In this document: positions 44,077 through 52,945 of the stretch, one piece after another
Layout: every line of letters begins with the position of its first letter
How positions within the stretch are numbered: the stretch's first letter is position 1
Assembly: GCA_016937155.1 (NCBI GenBank)
Contig: JAFGWM010000031.1
Location: 1 to 64,000, forward strand
DNA: 64,000 nt
DNA from: Deltaproteobacteria bacterium
Lineage (GTDB): Bacteria; Myxococcota_A; Polyangia; HGW-17
Direction of reading: 5' to 3'
The notes under the pieces: generated by a model
Told to the model about the DNA's origin: nothing
Seen by the model: only the letters and a program-made list of their open reading frames with translations
Database searches by the model: none
Position numbers and translations under genes: made by a program

Positions 44077-45411
44077 ATGACTAGAAAAAAAGTTCTGATT
44101 CTTGGAGCAGCCGGAAGAGATTTCCATAATTTCAACGTTTATTACCGTAACAACAAGGATTATGAAGTTGTGGGTTTTACGGCAACTCAGATTCCTCAGA
44201 TTGATGGAAGAACATACCCCGCCTCTCTGGCCGGAGAACTTTATCCAGAAGGTATTCCAATATACAGCGAAGACGATATGGAGAAACTGATTGCTGATCT
44301 TGCAGTGGAAGAAGTGGTTATTGCCTACAGTGATCTTCCACATAACACAGTTATGAACCTTGGAAGCAGAGCTACAGCAGCCGGTGCAGACTACAGGATT
44401 CTCGGCCCGGCCAATACCATGGTTAAATCCACTAAACCTGTTATTTCCATCTGTGCTGTAAGAACAGGCTGTGGAAAAAGTCAGACCACCAGATATATCA
44501 GTGATATTCTGAAAGACAACGGACTTAAAACAGTCGCCATCAGACATCCTATGCCCTATGGAGATCTGGCCAAACAGGCAGTTCAGAGATTTGAAAATTA
44601 TGCAGATCTCGATGCCCATGAATGCACAATAGAAGAACGCGAAGAATATGAAAGTCACATCGATATGGGCAATATAGTTTATGCCGGTGTTGATTATGAG
44701 GCAATCCTTCGTCAGGCTGAAAAAGAAGCTGATGTGGTTTTATGGGATGGCGGAAACAACGACTGGCCGTTTTATGCCAGCGATCTTGAAATTGTTGTTG
44801 CAGATCCTTTCAGACCAGGTCATGAAAGCCTGTTCTTCCCCGGAGAAACAAACTTCAGAAGAGCTGATATTATTGTTATAAATAAAGCGTCCACTGCAAA
44901 ACCGGAAGATGTTGCAGCAGTTGAGAAAGCTGCCAAAACCATGAATCTTGAAGCCCTTGTTATAAAAGCCGCCAGTGAAGTAACTGTTGATGATCCTTCT
45001 CTGGTTAAGGGTAAAAAGGTTCTGGTTATTGAAGACGGCCCCACACTTACCCATGGTGGTATGAGTATCGGTGCCGGCTTTGTAGCAGCACAAAAATATG
45101 AAGCAGGAACAATTATCGATCCAAGACCTTATGCTAAAGGATCAATGAAAGCTGTTTTTGATAAATTCAATCATCTTGGGAAAGTTCTTCCTGCAATGGG
45201 TTACTATGCTGATCAGATCAGTGATCTTGCAGAAACCATCAACTCAAGTGATGCAGAATCTGTTGTTTCAGGAACTCCCATTGACATCACCAGAGTTCTC
45301 AAAGTTGAAAAACCCATGACCCGCGTAAAATATGAACTCAAGGATATGGGTGATTCAAGACTCAGTGACAGCATTTTAAGCTGGCTTGAAAAACATAACC
45401 TCAGGAAATAA
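44077..45411 (+). CDS. COG2403-type P-loop protein (cyclic 2,3-diphosphoglycerate synthetase-like)
   Basis: A 444-residue cytoplasmic protein. The first 120 residues resemble a Rossmann-type domain (KVLILGAAGRDFHNFNVYYR). A P-loop NTPase follows, with Walker A in CAVRTGCGKSQTTRYI near residue 130. The Walker B/Asp region is VVLWDGGNNDWPFY near 223, and a GTPase-like IIVINKASTAKPEDV lies near 268. This layout matches COG2403, predicted GTPases related to archaeal cyclic 2,3-diphosphoglycerate synthetase, whose bacterial function is not settled. CGGAG stands before the start. The next gene, an UPF0173 metallo-hydrolase, begins after 3 bp, so the two form a unit. Whether it makes cyclic diphosphoglycerate is unproven. 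Confidence 0.85.
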   Translation: MTRKKVLILGAAGRDFHNFNVYYRNNKDYEVVGFTATQIPQIDGRTYPASLAGELYPEGIPIYSEDDMEKLIADLAVEEVVIAYSDLPHNTVMNLGSRATAAGADYRILGPANTMVKSTKPVISICAVRTGCGKSQTTRYISDILKDNGLKTVAIRHPMPYGDLAKQAVQRFENYADLDAHECTIEEREEYESHIDMGNIVYAGVDYEAILRQAEKEADVVLWDGGNNDWPFYASDLEIVVADPFRPGHESLFFPGETNFRRADIIVINKASTAKPEDVAAVEKAAKTMNLEALVIKAASEVTVDDPSLVKGKKVLVIEDGPTLTHGGMSIGAGFVAAQKYEAGTIIDPRPYAKGSMKAVFDKFNHLGKVLPAMGYYADQISDLAETINSSDAESVVSGTPIDITRVLKVEKPMTRVKYELKDMGDSRLSDSILSWLEKHNLRK

Positions 45412-45414
45412 TCA

Positions 45415-46095
45415 GTGACAGTCTCAATCAAGTGGTTTTCACATGCAGCTTTTGCAATTGAAAACGGGGAACATACTGTTTTAGTGGATCCCTTTTTTAC
45501 GGGAAATCCTCTTTGCTCTATAAAACCTGATGAACTTGAACGGGTGGATGCAATAGTTGTCACACACGGTCACAGGGATCATATCGGTGATACTGAATAT
45601 CTTGCAAAAAAACATGATGCTACAGTGATCTCCAGTGTTGAAATCTGTAACTGGCTTGGCAAAAGAGGTGTTAAGAAACTTCATGGTCAGCAGCCCGGTG
45701 GAGGTCACTCACACTTTTTCGGTACTGTTAAATTTACTGCGGCTGTTCATTCAAGCTCTCTTCCGGATGGTTCTTATGGCGGTATTGCAATGGGAGTTAT
45801 ACTGGAAACCGGTGGAAAACGAATTTATCATTCGGGTGACACTGCTCTTTTTTCAGATATGAAAATTATTGGAAAAAATAAACTTGATGCAGCTCTTTTG
45901 TGCATTGGTGGAAATTACACCATGGATGTTTCCGAAGCCCTTGAGGCTGCTTCCATGCTTAAACCAGGGATTCTGATTCCGATGCACTATGACACATGGG
46001 AAGTTATACGTCAGGATGTTGTCAGTTTTAAAAATAAGGCTGCATCTATTTGTGATGTCAGAATACTCGGTATTAATGACACAATTACCATCTAG
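45415..46095 (+). CDS. UPF0173-type metallo-beta-lactamase-fold hydrolase
   Basis: A 226-residue metal-dependent hydrolase of the UPF0173/UlaG-like branch. It starts with GTG at 45415, with AGGA ten bases upstream, 3 bp after the previous stop. Signatures: IKWFSHAAFAIE at the N-terminus (family His), VVTHGHRDHIGDT with the HxHxDH metal motif, a later His in AAVHSSS, the Asp in IYHSGDTALF and the His in LIPMHYDTW. All metal ligands are present. Members hydrolyse phosphoester or lactone bonds, but the substrate of UPF0173 is unknown. The close link with a COG2403-type protein suggests that one makes and the other degrades, or processes, a common phosphorylated compound; that is inference. Confidence 0.92.
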   Translation: MTVSIKWFSHAAFAIENGEHTVLVDPFFTGNPLCSIKPDELERVDAIVVTHGHRDHIGDTEYLAKKHDATVISSVEICNWLGKRGVKKLHGQQPGGGHSHFFGTVKFTAAVHSSSLPDGSYGGIAMGVILETGGKRIYHSGDTALFSDMKIIGKNKLDAALLCIGGNYTMDVSEALEAASMLKPGILIPMHYDTWEVIRQDVVSFKNKAASICDVRILGINDTITI

Positions 46096-46218
46096 CTCAT
46101 TTTTATTTTTTCTGTTTTCATTTTTTAAACTAAAACTTAAATCCTGATTAAAAAAATGCTCATCTCCAATGGTCCGGGTAACAGGCCTAAAATTCATATA
46201 AATAGCGTTTTTCGTATC

Positions 46219-46246
46219 TTGCACTGAGATAGATTTATGCTATAGT
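46219..46246 (+). promoter_or_regulatory. Promoter of the 5'-nucleotidase lipoprotein gene
   Basis: TTGCAC (46219-46224), 16 bases, TATAGT (46241-46246), with the ATG at 46271 and a strong AGGAGG ribosome site between them, so the untranslated leader is only about 18 bases. Confidence 0.65.
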
Positions 46247-46270
46247 TGGAAAACACACAGGAGGATAATC

Positions 46271-48634
46271 ATGAAACGATTGCTACTATTTTTAACTGTA
46301 ATTTCGTTATCTGTTTTCACAATTGGTTGTGATGACGATGATGATACAAACAACACTAATAACACAAACCAGGAAATTTGTGATAATCAGACAGATGACG
46401 ATGGCGATGATCTTATTGACTGCGATGATGATGACTGCGTTGATGCTGAAAATTGCCAGGTTGTTGAAATCTGTGACAATGGTGAGGATGACGATGGCGA
46501 TGATCTCATTGACTGCGATGATGATGACTGTGCCAACACTGTAGAATGTCCCATGATTAAGCACATAACTGTTATCGGTACTTCTGATATTCACTCACAT
46601 CTCATGGGTGTTGGAAGTGCTTATGACTATTCACCTCTCACCACAAATGATGATGATACAAAATCCGGTCTCGCAAGAATCGGAGCCGTTATCAAAAACA
46701 TCAGAGCCACCAAGGATGCTTCTGAAGTTCCTTATGTAACCGTCGACAGTGGTGACTTCCTTATGGGTGATATGGTGGATTTCCTCGGTTCTGAGGCTCC
46801 TCCGGTTCTTCATTTCTTCCAGTTGATGCAGTATGATGCGGTTACACTTGGTAATCACGACTTTGACTGGACTCCCGACGGTGCAGCCCTTATTATAAAT
46901 GCTGGAATCGCAAATGAGGATATCAATTTCAATATTCCCCTTCTCAGTTCGAATATCGTGACTGATGCCACTTCCGACTCTGATAACAGCATTGAAGCAC
47001 TCATCGCTGGTAACGTTATCCGCAGATATGTTATCAAAGCCATTGATGACGATTTCAGTGTAGGTATCTATGGTGTCATGGGCGTTGAAGCTGATTCCAA
47101 TGTTCCTCAGGCAAAACCCCTCACCTGGTGGCATGAATTCTACAAAGATGAAGGTGGTGCAATTGTTTGGGATACAGAGCAGTATCAGGCACTTATCGAT
47201 GAAATGAAGGATGAGGGCGCTCACATGGTTGTTCAGGCAGGACATGCCGGTTCAAACAGTGACACCACCGGTGAAGACCGTGATGTTGCTTCTCACATTG
47301 ATGGTGTTGATGTAATCATGTCAGGTCATCGTCATCAGGTTATCACAAGTGATGATGGAACCTTCAAGGTTGGTGACACAGTTATTATGGCCACAGGTCG
47401 TAATGGTGAATGGGTTTCCCAGCTTGACGTTGCATTCAATGTGACAACAGAGACCGTTGAAGATTCTACCGGTATTTTACATGCTATCGATGATACAGTG
47501 GAAGGTGATCCTGTTCTTGCTGCTATTATGGGCGCTTATATAACAGGCCTTGATACAGTACTTGAACCAATGGGATTCACCTACAGTGCATCTCCTATCG
47601 CCACGACTACTTTTGATGTTGCCACAAGTGAAAATATTTTCTATGCACCTGCAGGAACAACAATCACTCCTTATGATATTGAAAAACCCGCAGGTATGCT
47701 GATAGCTGATGCTCAGAGATCAGTAATGAACACAATTATTGGTATGGCACTTGATGCAGGCCTTGGGGCTGATCCAACATTCGATTCATCTCCAATTGAG
47801 ATAGTTTTCATCGAAACCGGTGCTGTTCGTGATCCAATTTTGAAGGGTCTAACAGGAAATATTGCAGCAGCAGATGCTTTCCGTGCATTCCCTCTGGGTA
47901 TCGGACCTGATCAACTTCCTGGCTATCCAATGCTTACTTTCTATCTGACACCAAAAGAAATCGGTATTATTCTCAACATGGATGTTGAAGCATTCAAGGG
48001 TAATGTTCCCTTTGAATATTATATGGTTCCCTCAGGACTCAGATATGTTTATGATGATGATGGTACTCAGTTCGACAGAGTTCTGAAAGCAAACATCTGT
48101 CCGGTACAGGATCCCTTCACTCTTCAGGACTGTTTTGTGCCCGGAAGTATTCCCGGTGGAACAGGTACTCCTCTTGATTTAACTGATGAAACAACTTTAA
48201 TCCGTGTAAGTGTTGACTATTATGTTGCTCTTTCTCTGCCGGAAGCTCGAAATGCCTTTGGTGAAAACCTTACCATTGATCCAAAATTCAAAAATGGTGA
48301 TACAGTTGATATGACTGACAGTGCACAAGTAGCTTCACTTCGCTTCAATGCAACTCCAGGCAGTGATCTCACTGAGCTTAAAGCATGGTTTGGTCTCCTC
48401 AAATATCTCGAAGGTTTAGAGGATGAATGGAGCACTTATGGTATCGATTATGACGAAGGCGAAGCCGATGGAATGCCAAGTATTCCCCGTCGTGTTTATG
48501 ATGATACTCCGGCTCCTGATGATGTAACTGATGGAATGTGGAATCTTGGTGTATTCAGAAATATGGAAGTAACCATGTTCTGTAGTGTGGCAACATTTGC
48601 TGCTACCAACCCGGATATCTGCCCAACCAAATAA
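46271..48634 (+). CDS. 5'-nucleotidase/2',3'-cyclic phosphodiesterase lipoprotein with Asp-rich N-terminus
   Basis: A 787-residue lipoprotein: signal LLLFLTVISLSVFTIGC with lipobox Cys, then a stretch of more than 50% Asp/Asn. Two MopE-like units (DDDGDDLIDCDDDDC, near residues 41-55 and 72-86) suggest calcium binding. The catalytic calcineurin-like domain begins near 97: VIGTSDIHSHLMG, VDSGDFLMGDMV, VTLGNHDFDWTPD and VIMSGHRHQV supply the two-metal site. The C-terminal 5'-nucleotidase domain (about 470-760) contains DAFRAFPLGI and the aromatic substrate region. The expected role is release of phosphate and nucleosides from extracellular nucleotides at the cell surface. The promoter is TTGCAC-16-TATAGT and the ribosome site AGGAGG. 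No terminator stem was seen after it. Confidence 0.93.
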   Translation: MKRLLLFLTVISLSVFTIGCDDDDDTNNTNNTNQEICDNQTDDDGDDLIDCDDDDCVDAENCQVVEICDNGEDDDGDDLIDCDDDDCANTVECPMIKHITVIGTSDIHSHLMGVGSAYDYSPLTTNDDDTKSGLARIGAVIKNIRATKDASEVPYVTVDSGDFLMGDMVDFLGSEAPPVLHFFQLMQYDAVTLGNHDFDWTPDGAALIINAGIANEDINFNIPLLSSNIVTDATSDSDNSIEALIAGNVIRRYVIKAIDDDFSVGIYGVMGVEADSNVPQAKPLTWWHEFYKDEGGAIVWDTEQYQALIDEMKDEGAHMVVQAGHAGSNSDTTGEDRDVASHIDGVDVIMSGHRHQVITSDDGTFKVGDTVIMATGRNGEWVSQLDVAFNVTTETVEDSTGILHAIDDTVEGDPVLAAIMGAYITGLDTVLEPMGFTYSASPIATTTFDVATSENIFYAPAGTTITPYDIEKPAGMLIADAQRSVMNTIIGMALDAGLGADPTFDSSPIEIVFIETGAVRDPILKGLTGNIAAADAFRAFPLGIGPDQLPGYPMLTFYLTPKEIGIILNMDVEAFKGNVPFEYYMVPSGLRYVYDDDGTQFDRVLKANICPVQDPFTLQDCFVPGSIPGGTGTPLDLTDETTLIRVSVDYYVALSLPEARNAFGENLTIDPKFKNGDTVDMTDSAQVASLRFNATPGSDLTELKAWFGLLKYLEGLEDEWSTYGIDYDEGEADGMPSIPRRVYDDTPAPDDVTDGMWNLGVFRNMEVTMFCSVATFAATNPDICPTK
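46394..46530 (+). repeat. Direct repeat encoding the two MopE-like Asp units
   Basis: Two 44-bp copies (46394-46437 and 46487-46530) starting gatgacgatggcgatgat are identical except for one base and lie 93 bp apart, a multiple of three. They encode the two calcium-loop-like units in the 5'-nucleotidase lipoprotein. Confidence 0.85.
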
Positions 48635-48772
48635 CCTCACCTCTCACTTTTTATACTTTTCCCTTTTCTTATTCTGTAACCACTACATATTGATAATAAT
48701 TTTTAAATTTGTGGAAAAGTAATCAGTAATCCATTAGTTTACATGCTGGTTCAAACCCGAAAGGAGTCCCTC

Positions 48773-49795
48773 ATGAAGGGTATCAGACCTTACAGAATTG
48801 ATGGTAACAGAAAAATTCAGTTACTGGATCAGAGATATCTCCCCCACGAGGAGAAATGGCTTACAATTGAGACCTGGGAAGACATGGCGGATGCAATAAA
48901 GGATATGATAATTCGTGGGGCACCTGCAATAGGTATTGCTGCTGCTTTCGGGTATTATCTGGGCAATCTGCAGATGAAAACCAGGAAGAATAACGACGGC
49001 GGGGTTTTTATGGAAAATGTAAGGAATATTCTGGCTTCAACCAGACCAACTGCAGTCAACCTTTTCTGGGCTCTTGAAAGAATGAGTCTTATTGATCTGC
49101 ATGATACCGATGCTCTGTGGCAGGAAGCAGTTGCTATATCTGAAGAAGATGAAAAAAGCTGCAGGGATATGGGAAAACATGGTTCCGCAGAAATTAAAGG
49201 TAAGAACCTCAGAGTTCTCACCCACTGCAACGCTGGTGCACTGGCAACAGGAGGTTGGGGAACAGCTCTTGGTGTTATCAGGCAGCTTCATACCGAGGGC
49301 AGGCTGCAAATGGTATACAGTGATGAAACCAGACCCCGTCAGCAGGGTTCAAGGCTTACCGTATGGGAACTGGCTCAGGATGGTGTTCCTGTAACAATGA
49401 TTTCTGATACAATGGCGGGTCACATGATGAAAAACAATTTGATAGATCTTGTTATAACAGGTGCTGACAGGATTGCTTCAAATGGCGACAGTGCAAATAA
49501 AATTGGAACTTATCAGATTGCAGTTCTTGCAAAGCGCAACGATATTCCATTTTATATTGCAGCACCTGTTTCGACTGTGGATTTTAGCATAAAAAGTGGA
49601 GAAGAGATCATAATTGAGGAGAGAGATGAATCTGAGGTTCTTTATATTGACGGGAAAATTCAGACAGCGGAAAATGTTCATGCCAGAAATTTTGGTTTTG
49701 ATGTGACTGAGGCAGAGTTAATATCAGGTATAATCACCGAAAAAGGTGTACTGAAGTTCCCCTATGGTGAAAGTATCAGTCGACTGGCAGTTTAA
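48773..49795 (+). CDS. mtnA: Methylthioribose-1-phosphate isomerase
   Basis: A 340-residue enzyme of the methionine salvage pathway, converting methylthioribose-1-phosphate to methylthioribulose-1-phosphate. Motifs: IIRGAPAIGIAAAFGYYLG near residue 45, THCNAGALATGGWGTALG with the active Cys near 150, TDLVI-type LVITGADRIASNGDSANKIG with the active Asp near 233. I place the start at ATG 48773, since AAGGAG lies eight bases upstream; the frame open from 48743 is unlikely. No other mtn gene is in the window. Its last 20 bp overlap the convergent lytic transglycosylase gene. I looked for a SAM riboswitch upstream and saw none. Confidence 0.95.
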   Translation: MKGIRPYRIDGNRKIQLLDQRYLPHEEKWLTIETWEDMADAIKDMIIRGAPAIGIAAAFGYYLGNLQMKTRKNNDGGVFMENVRNILASTRPTAVNLFWALERMSLIDLHDTDALWQEAVAISEEDEKSCRDMGKHGSAEIKGKNLRVLTHCNAGALATGGWGTALGVIRQLHTEGRLQMVYSDETRPRQQGSRLTVWELAQDGVPVTMISDTMAGHMMKNNLIDLVITGADRIASNGDSANKIGTYQIAVLAKRNDIPFYIAAPVSTVDFSIKSGEEIIIEERDESEVLYIDGKIQTAENVHARNFGFDVTEAELISGIITEKGVLKFPYGESISRLAV

Positions 49796-52142
49796 GAAGC
49801 TTTTTGTCTCCATACAGAAGTTTATATGCAAAAGCACTTGCAGTCACTCTTCTTATGTATTTTCTTGTTTCCTCATAATCCATCATTTCGATCTGCATAT
49901 CAGTGGAATAATTTTTGTTTTTTCCTAAAAATCTTTTAATTTTTCCTTCACCGGCATTGTATGCTGCAATTATAAAGGGAGTGTTTCCCTTAAAAAGTTT
50001 ACTAAGTCTTGCCAGATACCATGCTGTCATATTTAGTGAAACATCCGGTTTTTCCAGCATTTTAGCACTTGAGTAACTGATGCCTGTTTTTCTGGCAATA
50101 TATTTTGCAGTGGCAGGCATAATCTGTGTCAGACCTCTGGCATTTGCACTGCTTATGGCTCCGGGATTGAACGCACTTTCCTCCCTTACAAGTCCTGAGA
50201 GAATATACCATGGGATTTTATGCTTAATGCTCCACTGCAGGATCTTTTTACTATAAAGCTCAGGGAAAGACATTTTCCATATCAGTTGATTTTTTCCTGC
50301 TCCCCACATCAGTGTATGATCCTCCAGTACTTTGCCTGAAATAAGAAATGACTCATAAAACATACTGTTTTTTAAAAGAATAAATGAAACAGCTCTAAGA
50401 AAGGATTTATCAGTACCATGGTTTTTAGAAAAAATACTGAATTTCTGCTGCAGAACTCTTAGAGCAATTTCCACAAGGCCGTATCTTGACAGTTCAAGGA
50501 AAACAGGGAATTCCTTCTCATTAAAATGCTTTGATTTTAGAATACTCCAGGGCACAGTGGTGGGAGTTTTATCTGAGATCAGTTTTTCAAGAAGTCTGTT
50601 GCCTGAATCAGGTATCTTAAAATTCATTCTGTTTAGAGCATACAGACTGTAAAATGATCCCGGTGAGAGGATAGCAGTTTTCTGATAATAAAGCTGGGCT
50701 TTTTTTAAATCCCCCTTGAGTTCATTAAATTTTCCCAGCCAGTAGAGAATTTTTCCAGTCTGCTCTGTGTTTACAACTGACGAGGTGCTGTTTCTGATTT
50801 TTTCCAAAAGAGCAATTGCACTGTCAAAGGACTTATTTCTTCCCATTGAAAGAGCACGGTTAAAAAGAGCGTTAAAAGTTTTATCTCCTGAGGGATAGTT
50901 TTTTTCAACCAGATTAAGCAGTTTTTTTGCCCTGGATTTGAAATTCATGGACTTCAGGATTGATATTTCTATATATAGAGCATCATCGGCATATCTGTGA
51001 CCGGGGAATTGTTGGTGGATACGTCTCAGAAATTTAAGTGCAGTTGATTTCTTTCCTGTTGCCAGAGAACTTTTTCCCGCAAGATAAAGGGATTTGATTA
51101 TCAGATCTCTGGGAGCTGTTTTATGATTGCAAAAATATACGGCCTTTTTAAGGGAATTTAGAGATTCAGTACGGTTTTTCCGGTAATAATGGGCTCTTCC
51201 AATATAATAATAATATGCACATTTTTCACTCTGAGAACATCTGATTCCATTAATTTTTATATCCCTGATGATTTTATCAAAGGACATGTTTTTATTCATT
51301 TTTTCGAGGTACTTAATCCGTGTTTTACATGAAGAATTTCTGAGTGGATTTTTTCCTGTAAGTTGAAAAATATTTTTTGAAGCTGATTTTTCTAATTTAT
51401 TATTTTGTGACCACACAAGATAAAGATATGAAAGTGCCTTTTTTTTATCGCCTTTTTTCTTAAGCACTTCAGCCAGTTCCATTGCCAGATGGTAATCATC
51501 CCCGGTGAATTTTTTTATTCCGGACAGATATTTTTCAGAATATTTTATGAATTTTGCAGGATCTTTTTCTTTTAATATCTTCATTTTCATGAAGACGGCC
51601 TGTTTTTTGAAGATAGTTTTCTCCAGTATATCCAGAAGAGTCATTGTTTCTTTTTGGCCTTTTTTGAAGGAAGCTTTGCAGCCCAGATACAGGAGATATT
51701 CTTTCAGGAGGGGATACTTCTTTCGAATACTATAATTTTTTAAAATCAGTTCATCATAACTACCAGAAAGAAAATTTCCTAAAATTCGTAAAAAGTCATG
51801 ATGAAACGATGTTGAATCTTTTTTAAGAACACTCTCAACTTTTTGTGGCTGATTTTCTCTAATATATCGGGAGGCCTTTTGGAGATTAGCATCTGAGTCG
51901 GTATACACGGTATAATTTTGAGGATAAAAACCTGTTGCAGTAAGGACTGGAGAACCTGAAATTTGAATGGATTTTTTCTGCCGGGGTGTTTTAAATGATC
52001 TCCCGGATAAAACCGATGAATGAAAAACTTCAAAGGATTCTTCAGATGATTTTAAGATTCCACCAGTTTTTACCGAATATATTACTGGTAGAATAGGAAT
52101 TGTTATGAGTGTTATAAATATGAAAATTCTAAATTTTTTCAT
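49776..52142 (-). CDS. Lytic transglycosylase (SLT domain) with long helical N-terminus
   Basis: A 788-residue exported protein with a hydrophobic signal (FIFITLITIPILPVIYS). Residues about 90-620 are helical with TPR-like repeats, as in the superhelical part of soluble lytic transglycosylases. The catalytic SLT domain occupies about 640-770: LVREESAFNPGAISSANARG with the active Glu, then LTQIMPATAKYIARKTG and FIIAAYNAGEGKIKRFL. Such enzymes cut the glycan strands of peptidoglycan and leave anhydro-muramic ends. Lysine content is very high. Its 3' end overlaps mtnA by 20 bp. The start has only a distant GGAG, so a downstream start is possible. Confidence 0.92.
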   Translation of the reverse strand: MKKFRIFIFITLITIPILPVIYSVKTGGILKSSEESFEVFHSSVLSGRSFKTPRQKKSIQISGSPVLTATGFYPQNYTVYTDSDANLQKASRYIRENQPQKVESVLKKDSTSFHHDFLRILGNFLSGSYDELILKNYSIRKKYPLLKEYLLYLGCKASFKKGQKETMTLLDILEKTIFKKQAVFMKMKILKEKDPAKFIKYSEKYLSGIKKFTGDDYHLAMELAEVLKKKGDKKKALSYLYLVWSQNNKLEKSASKNIFQLTGKNPLRNSSCKTRIKYLEKMNKNMSFDKIIRDIKINGIRCSQSEKCAYYYYIGRAHYYRKNRTESLNSLKKAVYFCNHKTAPRDLIIKSLYLAGKSSLATGKKSTALKFLRRIHQQFPGHRYADDALYIEISILKSMNFKSRAKKLLNLVEKNYPSGDKTFNALFNRALSMGRNKSFDSAIALLEKIRNSTSSVVNTEQTGKILYWLGKFNELKGDLKKAQLYYQKTAILSPGSFYSLYALNRMNFKIPDSGNRLLEKLISDKTPTTVPWSILKSKHFNEKEFPVFLELSRYGLVEIALRVLQQKFSIFSKNHGTDKSFLRAVSFILLKNSMFYESFLISGKVLEDHTLMWGAGKNQLIWKMSFPELYSKKILQWSIKHKIPWYILSGLVREESAFNPGAISSANARGLTQIMPATAKYIARKTGISYSSAKMLEKPDVSLNMTAWYLARLSKLFKGNTPFIIAAYNAGEGKIKRFLGKNKNYSTDMQIEMMDYEETRKYIRRVTASAFAYKLLYGDKKLLKLPVD

Positions 52143-52246
52143 GAATCAAGCTGTGTCTCCAGAAGAAAAAGTCTACTATGGACGTTGATAAATGCAATTT
52201 TTCTCAGGTATTTATCAATAAAGGGAGTACATAATTAAAGATATAT

Positions 52247-52273
52247 CTGAGTTTCCTTGACAAGGGAACTCAG
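52247..52273. repeat. Long inverted repeat upstream of the degenerate kinase gene
   Basis: CTGAGTTTCCTT (52247-52258) and AAGGGAACTCAG (52262-52273) pair over 12 positions, with one G-T pair, around a 3-base loop. It ends 20 bases before the ATG at 52294 and includes a TTGACA (52257-52262) that with TAAACT (52279-52284) could form a promoter. It may be an operator or a folded RNA leader. It has no T-tail. Confidence 0.7.
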
Positions 52274-52293
52274 GGAATTAAACTGAGGCTGTT

Positions 52294-52932
52294 ATGTCTG
52301 ACACTAATTTTTCATATCCCCAACTGATTGACGTTCTTCCGGGAGTTATCCATGAGATAAACAATCCACTGGGTGCTCTTATAATGAATATTGCAATTTT
52401 AAGGGAGGATACGGAGCTTTCCGCTCTCAATCCCGAAGAAAAGGAATCCCTCATTGAAACCTATGATGACATGGATAATGCCCTTCAGAAAATAAAGGAT
52501 TTTGTTCAGAGTCTCGGTTATCTCAGTGTTCAGAGATTCTATGACGAGCCTACAGGTATTGATCTCAAATACGTGATAAATCACAGTATAAATCTTTTCC
52601 ACAACAAGCTTAAAAGGGTTGTCCGTACTGAGGTTCGTCAGAATTCAAACTCTTATCTTTTTGTAAATATCCGCATAACCAGAGTGATTATAGCGTTTTT
52701 AGAAGTGTTGTCACAACTTGTGGAGTGCGATGGGGAAAAGATAATTTTATTTGACTGCGATTATCTGAAGGAAGATCAAAAGGTATTTTGTGAAATTTCC
52801 AGAAAAAATTGCTCTCTTAGCATGGATTTGGAGAAACTGACCGAACTTTCTTCCATGGGAGATTTTTCTTTTGAAGTCCATCCCGGAAAGGTAATTTTTA
52901 AATTTGCTCCTCATGAGCAGATTTCCATTTGA
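52294..52932 (+). CDS. Histidine-kinase-like protein with H-box but degenerate ATP domain
   Basis: A 212-residue soluble protein. The N-terminus has a HisKA helix with a perfect phospho-acceptor motif (LPGVIHEINNPLGALIMNI; His near residue 20), like NtrB/AtoS-type kinases, followed by the second dimerisation helix (ALQKIKDFVQSLGYLS). The remaining 130 residues align in outline with a kinase ATP-binding domain, but the N box, DxGxG and GxG loops are missing; at the N-box position it reads FLEVLSQL. So it probably cannot phosphorylate itself and may be a phosphotransfer or docking protein. GAGG lies five bases before the ATG. The serine protease gene starts 13 bp after its stop. A 27-bp inverted repeat lies just upstream. 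Confidence 0.82.
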   Translation: MSDTNFSYPQLIDVLPGVIHEINNPLGALIMNIAILREDTELSALNPEEKESLIETYDDMDNALQKIKDFVQSLGYLSVQRFYDEPTGIDLKYVINHSINLFHNKLKRVVRTEVRQNSNSYLFVNIRITRVIIAFLEVLSQLVECDGEKIILFDCDYLKEDQKVFCEISRKNCSLSMDLEKLTELSSMGDFSFEVHPGKVIFKFAPHEQISI

Positions 52933-52945
52933 TTTGAGGAATATG

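Noticed and set aside
48635-48772. SAM riboswitch before mtnA
   Set aside because: No conserved core or helices of the known SAM riboswitch classes could be drawn in the 138-bp gap.
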